Shown here: positions 57,145-64,000 of the stretch, one piece after another
Layout: each line of letters starts with the position of its first letter
Position numbering within the stretch: the first letter of the stretch is position 1
Assembly (NCBI GenBank): GCA_021292165.1
Contig: CM037876.1
Coordinates: 39,418,575-39,482,574, forward strand
Direction: 5' to 3'
Length of the DNA stretch: 64,000 bases
DNA from: Shinisaurus crocodilurus
Lineage: Eukaryota; Chordata; Lepidosauria; Squamata; Shinisauridae
Translations under genes and position numbers: made by a program
Notes under the pieces: generated by a model
The model's input: the letters and a program-made list of their open reading frames with translations, nothing else
The model's database searches: none
Told to the model about the DNA's origin: nothing

Positions 57145-60100
57145 TTATTCTCCCACCCACAGTCCCATCTTGACACGAAGTTTCTGGAAACTCTCCTTGG
57201 GCAGGGGTTTGGTCAGGATATCCGCAGTCATCTCCCCTGTAGGACAGTACATTAGTTCGACCAGTCCCTTTTGGATGGCTTCTCGAACGAAATGGTACTT
57301 GGCCCTGATGTGCTTTGTCCTGGCTTGGAACTTCTCGTTGTGCGCCAGCTTCAGGCAACTCTGGTTGTCCTCCATCAAGCGAAAAGGTCCCTTGCGCACT
57401 AACCCAAAGTCCATAGTTAGTTCATCCAGCCAGGTCATCTCTCTGCACGCTTCTGATGCTGCAACGTACTCAGACTCTGTTGAGGACAAAGCTACACAGT
57501 TCTGTTTATAACTGGACCATGTGATTGGGCCATTTCCAAACAAAAATACAAACCCACCCGTGGATTTGCTATCACTGATGTCCCCAGCCCAGTCAGCGTC
57601 CGAGTACCCCACCAGCTCTGGGTTCCCCTCAGCTGGCAGCTTCAGTTTACAGTCCGCAGTGCCCTTCAGGTAGCGAACCACCCTTTTAACACCCACCCAA
57701 TCGCGTTCAGTGGGGCAGCTTACCTTTCTGCTCAGTAAACCCACCGCATTTGCAATGTCAGGTCGGCAAGTAGTACTCAGGTACAGCAGCTTGCCTATGG
57801 CGGACCTGTAGTGGTTGCCCTCGGGTAGCGGCTTTGACTCCTCCTGATTTTTCAGGAAATCTGTGCTCATGGGTGTACAAACTGGGTTTGCGTTCTGCAT
57901 CTCCATACTGTCGATCAGTTCAATGATCTTCTGTCTCTGGCTCAGCAGAAAAGATCCATCCTCTTCTCTTGCTATCTGGATCCCCAGGTAGTACTGCACC
58001 TTTCCTAGCTCCTTGACCTCCACGTCTTTGCTCAGCTGTTTCACTACATGTGTGTATTCCTTTTCACTGGCTGAAGCAATTATCAGGTCATCAACAAATG
58101 CGAGGATGTATGAATACTGTCCATTAGTACATTTTGTGTACAGACATTTGTCAGCTTTACCCTGTTTGTACCTAAGTTGGGTCAGCATTGTATGTAGCTT
58201 GACATTCCAGGCTCTGGCTGCCTGCTTGAGTCCATAAAGCCCCTTCTGAATCCGGCAGACTAAATGGGCTTGGTGAGGCTTGATGAAGCCCTTGGGCTGC
58301 TTCATATATATCTCCTCAGAGATTTCGCCATACAAAAATGCTGTCTTTATGTCTACGTGCCAGACTTCCATCCGCCTTGAAGCTGCAATGCTTAAGAGTG
58401 CGCGGATGGTGCTATATCTCACAGTTGGGGCAAATGTGGAGTCATAGTCCTCTCCATATTTCTGGCTAAATCCTTGGGCGACTAGCCTAGCCTTGTAACG
58501 CTGTACTTCCCCTTCTGCCCCGTGTTTAATTTTGAAAGTCCACTTACTTCCAATGGCCTTTTTGCCGGGTGGCAGTTCTGTGAGAGTCCAAGTTTTGTTT
58601 TGATGCAGAGCTTCCATCTCCTCTTCTGCAGCTTTTCTCCAGAGACTTGCTTCAGGGGCTGGCATCTCCCCTATCTCCTCCCACGTGGAAGGTTCTCGAG
58701 GTAGCGCCGACCCTGCGAGGTAGGACAGTTTAAGTGGTGGCACGCCCCTGCTGGAACGAGATGAGCGCCTAACCTGTGGTTCTGGAGCCTCCTCAGGTTC
58801 CTCGTCTGTCTCCAACTCCGGCGTATCCGCATCACTGTGGTCCTCTGGGTCTCTGGTGCTGCAATCAGGATCCTGGTCCTCTGCGTCTTCTTCCTGTTCA
58901 TGGCCTGTAGAGGGGGCTATGACATTGGAAGCTGGGTGCACAGAGCCAAAAGTTATTGGCGGGAAGCATATTAGTTCTTGTGTGTCCCCTTCTGATTGAC
59001 CAAAAAAATCTATGACACTTCCTTTGATGTTAGCCTTGCTGGTTTCATCAAAATGAACAACATGCTTTGCCCTAACCTGCCCTGTCTTTAGATCCATAAT
59101 TCGGTAGCCTTTCCCTCTAGACGCATATCCCACAAGGATGCCTTCTTGCGCTCTGGAGTCAAGCTTGTGCCTATTTTCTTTGGGAACGTAAGAATAGGCA
59201 ACACTACCAAAGACACGGATGTGTGACAAGTTGGGAGTTTTCCCATGCCAAAGTTCAAAAGGTGTACGTGTAGCTCCTTTTGTAGGCAGCCTGTTCTGGA
59301 GATACACTGCATTTGCTGCTGCGTCTCCCCACATGCGCTGGGGCAAAGATGCATCTTTCAGCATGCATCGTGTCATCTCCATAATGGATCTGAACTTTCT
59401 CTCGGCTACAGAATTTTGCTGGGGAGTGTATGGTACGGTGGTCACATGTTTAATCCCTTCCTGTCCCATAAGGGCCTCCATGTCATGTGAACAATATTCC
59501 GATCCATTGTCAGTCATCAGGACTCTTGGACTCTTCTGGAACATGTTTTTCACCATGGTAATGTATATTTTGAACATGTCCAGCACTGGGCTCCTTTCCT
59601 TTAGAAAATAAGCCACACAGTATCTGGAAAAATCATCTAGGAAGATTAGTATGTACCTATTCTTCCCTAGTGAGGGAATGTTCATTGGACCACACACATC
59701 ACTATACACTAGATCCAGCACTCCAGTGCTTCTTTGCTGATTGCAGGGAGGGAAAGATGGTTTGACTGCTTTTTCAGTCAGGCAACTTACGCACATGGTT
59801 GTGGGCGGTGCACCTTGGCTTATTTCAACTCCCCTTGCAAGCTCTCCTTTCTGCAAGTCCAGAATTGCCTTTATGCTTCGGTGTCCAAGCCTCCTGTGCC
59901 ACAACTCAGCGTTGGCATCTTCCTTCCGGTTCGTGGATGCGGCTTTTGCCGATTGGGGCTCTGAAAGAGTAACCTCAACAGCGCCATTGGTTAGAACCGC
60001 TTGGGCAAACACTTTCCCATTCTTGATTACTTGGCATTGTCTATTTTTAAACACCACTTCAAAGTTCTTTTCGATGAGCACTGGCACGCTTAACATGTTG

Positions 60101-60792
60101 CAATTGAATTGGGGTACATACAGAACTTTTTCCATGAAGTTCTGCCTCACTTCGTCTCCCACTTTGCACCTCAAGGTTCCTGAACCTTGGCCTTGTGCCC
60201 TAATGATTTTTCCGTCCGCGATTTGGACGTCCCCATTTTGCGAGGAATCAAATTTTTCAATGTCCATAAAGAACTCTTTATTACATGAGAAGTGGGACGA
60301 TGCACCTGACTCCAAAATCCACTTGCTGGACTTGTCCTCTCTACCCCTTGCTGACAAGCTCATTTCCTGTGACAGAAAATTACTCTCAGGGCTGCCTTTC
60401 TTTTCCTGTTTCTGTTCTGAAGAGTGGGGCTTCTGACCCTTGGGAGCATTGCAAGCCCTGGCCATGTGTCCCTGACCACCACAGTTAAAGCAAACCACCT
60501 TCTTTGGTGTGGCTTTGGTTTTCTTCTGGGGCTTAGACACATAGTTGCAGCCGCTTTCCTTTGCACCTCTATCTGGGGACTCATCTCCCCTCTGCTCACA
60601 CTCCTCCTTCAGGTAGGCAATTAGCCTCTTGAGAGTTAAATCCTCTCTCCCATCCATGAGGGTGGCGAAGGTTTTAAACTTGGGTCCCATTGACCCCAGG
60701 AAATAGCAAACCTTTTGCTCCTCATCCATCTTGTACTGGGACAGCTCTAATTTCTCAATGATAATTAAGAATCTGTCACATGTCTGCTGCAA
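57145..60792 (-). CDS. copia pol: zinc knuckle, protease, integrase, RT, RNase H
   Basis: The open frame has 1215 codons; its first codon, TTG, is not a true start, because the frame joins gag upstream. In order: the end of gag with the CCHC knuckle C101-X2-C104-X4-H109-X4-C114; protease at 158-167, reading ESGASSH where copia proteases have DSGASSH (codon 161 is GAG); integrase with H299, H304, C334, C337 and the catalytic triad D365-X62-D428-X35-E464; reverse transcriptase with VDIKTAFLYG (813-822) and FVDD (899-902); RNase H with YSDADWAG (1063-1070) and SSTESEY (1103-1109). Full copia-type length. All motifs are intact apart from the protease Asp. Confidence 0.92.
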   Translation of the reverse strand: MQQTCDRFLIIIEKLELSQYKMDEEQKVCYFLGSMGPKFKTFATLMDGREDLTLKRLIAYLKEECEQRGDESPDRGAKESGCNYVSKPQKKTKATPKKVVCFNCGGQGHMARACNAPKGQKPHSSEQKQEKKGSPESNFLSQEMSLSARGREDKSSKWILESGASSHFSCNKEFFMDIEKFDSSQNGDVQIADGKIIRAQGQGSGTLRCKVGDEVRQNFMEKVLYVPQFNCNMLSVPVLIEKNFEVVFKNRQCQVIKNGKVFAQAVLTNGAVEVTLSEPQSAKAASTNRKEDANAELWHRRLGHRSIKAILDLQKGELARGVEISQGAPPTTMCVSCLTEKAVKPSFPPCNQQRSTGVLDLVYSDVCGPMNIPSLGKNRYILIFLDDFSRYCVAYFLKERSPVLDMFKIYITMVKNMFQKSPRVLMTDNGSEYCSHDMEALMGQEGIKHVTTVPYTPQQNSVAERKFRSIMEMTRCMLKDASLPQRMWGDAAANAVYLQNRLPTKGATRTPFELWHGKTPNLSHIRVFGSVAYSYVPKENRHKLDSRAQEGILVGYASRGKGYRIMDLKTGQVRAKHVVHFDETSKANIKGSVIDFFGQSEGDTQELICFPPITFGSVHPASNVIAPSTGHEQEEDAEDQDPDCSTRDPEDHSDADTPELETDEEPEEAPEPQVRRSSRSSRGVPPLKLSYLAGSALPREPSTWEEIGEMPAPEASLWRKAAEEEMEALHQNKTWTLTELPPGKKAIGSKWTFKIKHGAEGEVQRYKARLVAQGFSQKYGEDYDSTFAPTVRYSTIRALLSIAASRRMEVWHVDIKTAFLYGEISEEIYMKQPKGFIKPHQAHLVCRIQKGLYGLKQAARAWNVKLHTMLTQLRYKQGKADKCLYTKCTNGQYSYILAFVDDLIIASASEKEYTHVVKQLSKDVEVKELGKVQYYLGIQIAREEDGSFLLSQRQKIIELIDSMEMQNANPVCTPMSTDFLKNQEESKPLPEGNHYRSAIGKLLYLSTTCRPDIANAVGLLSRKVSCPTERDWVGVKRVVRYLKGTADCKLKLPAEGNPELVGYSDADWAGDISDSKSTGGFVFLFGNGPITWSSYKQNCVALSSTESEYVAASEACREMTWLDELTMDFGLVRKGPFRLMEDNQSCLKLAHNEKFQARTKHIRAKYHFVREAIQKGLVELMYCPTGEMTADILTKPLPKESFQKLRVKMGLWVGE

Positions 60793-61158
60793 TCTGCTTT
60801 TGAGTTGAGCCTCATGTTAAATATGTCCCTCATCCACACCCTGTGGGATCTCTTACTGGCAAATCCACATGAGAGCTCAAGGCTTTCAATCATCTGGGCT
60901 GCAGTATCTGTTTCCTTAATATGCACCATTTGTGCATCAGTGATGCTGCTTGCTATCACTGCCTTGGCAATGCAATTTTGCTTTGATTTTGGCTCTGGTA
61001 TCTTCACCAGCCCCTGTGGGCTTTGCACTTTCAATGGCTGCTAAGACTCTCTTGCTTTCAAGAAGAATCCTTAGGCGTTTCTTCCATTGAATGAAGTTGT
61101 CCTCTGTTAACTTGGGCAACTTCATGCTTGCATCACTATAGCAACCTTCATTTGCCAT
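60793..61158 (-). pseudogene. copia gag N-terminal part, two frame breaks
   Basis: The ATG at 61156-61158 opens a gag-like sequence containing LPKLTEDNFIQWKKRLRILL, typical of copia capsid N-termini. Sense then passes to a second frame near 60985 and to the pol frame near 60800-60830, where the pol frame itself has a TAA. The breaks look like small indels. One programmed frameshift is possible in principle, two are unlikely. Confidence 0.8.
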
Positions 61159-61449
61159 GCTGGAGTCAAAAATCAAAAATCAAGGATTTTGCCAAAAACT
61201 CAAAATTTCAAAGTTTTGGAAAAATTTGCCAAAAACAATCAAAAGCATCCAAAAAAGGAAAATTCTTCACTGCCTTATCACTGCTATCTGAGGAGAAGGG
61301 GGGGGTGTTTCAATCCTCTCTCAGACTGAGACAAAGGATCAGCCTCATGGCTACCAGGAAGTAACAAAGAAAAAAAATGTGGCCGTTTGGGGTTTCTCTC
61401 CTCTGAGAGAATCCAGCGCCACCCGCTAAATGCTTCAGCACTTTTCCGC

Positions 61450-61466
61450 TGCTGGGCCCGGAACCC
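61450..61466 (-). other. Primer-binding site, half-tRNA type
   Basis: Three bases inside the 5' LTR, the plus-strand text tgctgggcccggaaccc matches 15 of 17 bases of the vertebrate initiator tRNA-Met anticodon arm (tgctgggcccataaccc, recalled). Drosophila copia primes from a 5' fragment of this tRNA cleaved in the anticodon loop, so the same mechanism is inferred. Confidence 0.7.
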
Positions 61467-61469
61467 TTA

Positions 61470-62052
61470 TGTTGGGGATTGCCAAAAGACCTGGGAGAGG
61501 ATATTGTGATATATTATCTCTCCCCTCTTGCTTTTGCAAACACAGCAGAGTATACCCAACTACAGGCGAAAAACATGTGCATGCGGAGCTGCTGGTTAAA
61601 GCAGGGCTGTGCATTTAGTTGATACAGACTGTCCCTTTTGGACAGGCTGGATCTTCACCTGGTTTCCCCCTTACACTACCAATAAGACAAACAGTCTTTT
61701 GGAGGTTAAAAACAGAGTTTACTCACTCAGATCTTGCAGATTGGATACAGGCAGGCTTAAGAATGTATTTACAGTTGTGCAGGAATCATATGGTAGTTGA
61801 CCTGTTCTGAACTTGGGAAAAGTTCAGAACTGCAACTCGGCTACATCTTCAGACATGTTGTTCCTACAATTTCATGGCTCCAACTGTTTTTCCCGGGGCA
61901 GGAAGAGAAGGTGACTGGTTACGCCCACATCCTGCACCAGGAGGTCTGGGTAATGTCCACAGGGTCTCTGCTCTAGGATGCAGAGACTCTGTGGTCCCAA
62001 TTACATCATGCACCTATGCATGGCTTGAGGTTTTGACTGTTCATTCCCAACA
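61470..62052 (-). repeat. 5' LTR of the copia element
   Basis: 583 bp, same ends as the 3' LTR. It would carry the promoter. I could not place a convincing TATA box or polyadenylation signal. Confidence 0.95.
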
Positions 62053-62124
62053 GCTCGCCGCCAGCTCTGGCCTATTTTTGGCTTGGCCCCAGCCACACAG
62101 CACCCAATCTGCCACTACTATTTG

Positions 62125-62225
62125 TGTATTTATTCATTTGCTTTGTACCCTGCCTTTCTACCAAAAATGGCACTCAAGGTGGCTTACACAATTAAAACTG
62201 ATTAAAACAATAATCCCCGGTATGT
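62125..62225 (-). mobile_element. LINE 3' tail (L2-like)
   Basis: 'gtgtatttattcatttgctt' followed by 'accctgcctttctaccaaaa' and 'ctcaaggtggcttacacaat' is the reverse complement of an L2-type 3' end. Confidence 0.55.
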
Positions 62226-63437
62226 GTCTCAAGAGAGATTTCCTCCAAGGGAATGTGGCCTGGGACATAAAAAGAAAAAGCCCCCCCCCTGCTCTGAACT
62301 ATATGAAAATGGTTGTATTTATACTTAGTCCAATTGTGTATTGGCCTTCATTGTCTGCGTATTTGTGTGGTGCTTTCATAGAAGGATTCTGTGCTGGATT
62401 GTGCCCATTACTGTAATGTATTTATCTTTAAAAACAAAACAAAAAACATGCTGTTACCCATCCTAAGAATAAGGCAAGCTAAGTTCTAAATAAATGAATA
62501 ATACAGCTGACATTATGTCTCAGTTTTAGGCTGCAGCCAAATACAGTTGTCACACATAACTATGAAATTTGTATGCAGCAATATGTTCCAGCGCTCTAGA
62601 TTTTTAAAAATGCAGCATATATCCAATAAATTATTGTAAGACATGAAATACGACCACTGGGATTCTGTTCAAGGTGGCGATAACCAACTACCTTAGCTGT
62701 ATAAGTGCCAGTCATAAGTCAGAGATGTCTTGGGGCCTCTTACACAGCAATGCATCGTTTCAAGACAATACATGTACAGTAATGGTTTTTGGGGTTGTTG
62801 TTTTTTACTGGCACTCATTCCACCTTTCTACTCCACCTTGCGTACACTCCTATCAGTGTTTGCCAAGTGGTGGATTGTTTTTTTTAAAATATTGCATGCA
62901 TTATAGGAGATAGCAGCTTTCTGACATATCTGTGGCTGAAATGAAATTCAAGGGGTGTAAAGAATGTGACAACAGAATTACCTAGTCACAGATACATGTG
63001 GACTGTATCCATTCAAGATCTTGTATTATCAAGATCTAACCTAACCTTGCCAGCTTTTGATTTCAAAAATTTTGGTCTCTGGGTGGATGAGGCCAGGGGT
63101 AGAGCTAGGAAGAAATCAGGGTAGAGCCCAGTGGGAGTGGGACTAATTGAAGGAGCTTTCTGTTTGCTCCTCTGCCTGGTGCTAGCTAAGCTGGGCTGAG
63201 TCTGTGCTGGCATTCTAGCGCAGGCTGAAGGAGTTGTGCAGGGGAGTGGGCACGAGAGCGATTCCCACAGTTGCCACTCCCAAGTTGTCACCATGGCTCT
63301 GCCACCATCCAGCCTGATGGCTTTTGCTGGCACTATGGAGGGAGCACGCACCATTTTGCAGCATGCAAAAGGGTAAGTTAAGGTTGAGCCCAACAACCTG
63401 CCTCCCTGGGACACATCATGCATGGGTTACACAGACA
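62226..63437. other. No gene seen; flanking sequence
   Basis: 62280-62500 may be another decayed LINE 3' end ('aagttctaaataaatgaata'). The 136-codon minus-strand frame at 63013-63423 has no recognisable domain. Confidence 0.4.
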
Positions 63438-63598
63438 GGCGGTAGTGAATGCCTCCCTCAAGGAGGGAGTGATGCCACCAGCCCTTAAGGAGGCAGCAAT
63501 AAATCAGCTTCTAAAGAAGCCCTCTTTGAATCCCCAAGATCTGAACAACTTCCTCCCAGTCTCCAATATGCCATTTCTGGGCAAGCTGATTGAGACAG
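63438..63598 (+). mobile_element. L2-clade LINE fragment, cut by an RTE end
   Basis: Corresponds closely to 52748-52908 of the large L2 (VVNASLKEGVMPPALKEAAI, then QDLNNFLPVSNMPFLGKLIE). The homology stops exactly where the RTE-like 3' end begins. Confidence 0.85.
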
Positions 63599-63604
63599 GA
63601 CATC

Positions 63605-64000
63605 ATCAGGCGATCACTCGTGACCGAGTAAGATTGTCTTCCGGGATAAAAGGAGGAAATTCTAAAGAAGATTGTGTAGACTCTAGCGATGGGTCCGTAA
63701 GTGACTGTGGAGGCCAATTCTAGATCCACACAGCTTCCCACAGTGAGGACACAGGTTACCAGATAGAAGATGGTCCTGTAAAGGATTCATTTGACGTGCT
63801 TTTCGCTTAGCACGTTTCTCCCTTTCACCTTGCACTCGGGCTTCTTCAAAGTCCATGGAACCTTTGTGAAAGGCCAACCTCCATTTAGATCGTTCATGGG
63901 CCAGAGCTTCCCAGTTTTCGATGTTTATATTGCATTTTTTTAAATTAGCCTTATGAACATCTTTAAACCTCTTATATTGACCACCGATATTCCGCTTTCC
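63605..64000 (-). mobile_element. RTE-like LINE 3' part, runs off the window
   Basis: Closely similar to 45545-45965: gaccgagtaagattgtcttc at the 3' end and a minus-strand frame ending CPHCGKLCGSRIGLHSHLRT-HR. The C2H2 finger frame (63683-63877) is intact. The 3' UTR has a deletion relative to the other copy. Confidence 0.75.

Larger units (their letters stand above)
56517..62052 (-). mobile_element. Ty1/copia LTR retrotransposon, nearly intact
   Basis: A 5536-bp element in minus orientation: two 583-bp LTRs with TG...CA ends, a 5-bp target duplication GCTCG (56512-56516 and 62053-62057), primer-binding site, polypurine tract, and a gag-pol region in copia order (protease, integrase, reverse transcriptase, RNase H). 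LTRs differ at 6 of 583 positions by my alignment, five of them transitions, so insertion was recent. The gag part carries two frame breaks; pol is open. Confidence 0.95.

Noticed and set aside
57145..60792. A host gene derived (domesticated) from a transposon
   Set aside because: Matched young LTRs, TSD, PBS and polypurine tract show an ordinary recent retrotransposon insertion.
63013..63423. 136-codon minus-strand frame
   Set aside because: No motif, and the surrounding DNA looks noncoding.

Overview
The window is vertebrate nuclear DNA, and the repeat content points to a squamate reptile. It holds three tRNA-headed SINEs of Sauria type, many L2-clade and CR1-clade LINE pieces, RTE-like LINE ends, hAT and Tigger-like DNA transposons, palindromic MITEs and microsatellites. 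There are no bacterial-style genes. Most open frames are chance frames or pieces of transposon, and only one host gene is visible.

Host gene: the first coding exon of arylsulfatase J (ARSJ) lies on the minus strand at 28009-28340. It sits in a CpG island of about 1.1 kb (28020-29130) and ends at a consensus splice donor. Its second exon is not present, so positions 1-28008 should all be ARSJ intron 1 and everything right of about 29.2 kb should be 5' flanking DNA.

Intron side (1-28 kb): hAT elements with 8-bp target duplications (2883-3985, 4256-4837), a group of short elements that begin GGGTGCAATCC and are flanked by TAA or TTA, palindromic 'TCATACTTAGAGTAGACC' MITEs, three Tigger-like MITEs with TA flanks, CR1 and L2 fragments, three Sauria SINEs, a solo LTR (19219-19769), and two copies of a chimeric SINE with a 5S rRNA head and a CR1 tail (15375-15545, 21118-21235).

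Flank side (29-64 kb): more L2, CR1 and RTE pieces, another Tigger-like MITE, a 435-bp RTE-tailed retroposon with a 12-bp target duplication (33786-34220), an L1-like insertion lacking ORF2 (about 46098-47850) inside an RTE end, a nearly complete L2 (about 50466-54330) with tandem 217-bp repeats in its 5' region and one reading frame of over 900 codons, and a nearly intact Ty1/copia element (56517-62052). The copia element has 583-bp LTRs about 99% identical, a 5-bp target duplication, a half-tRNA-type primer-binding site and an open pol frame of 1215 codons; its gag portion has two frame breaks.

The elements act as parasites on one another. CR1 machinery probably moves the 5S SINE, RTE machinery the 435-bp element, and an unseen transposase the GGGTGCAATCC group. 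Nested insertions give a relative chronology. Coordinates of LTRs, TSDs and MITE ends were read base by base; ends of old LINE fragments are approximate.
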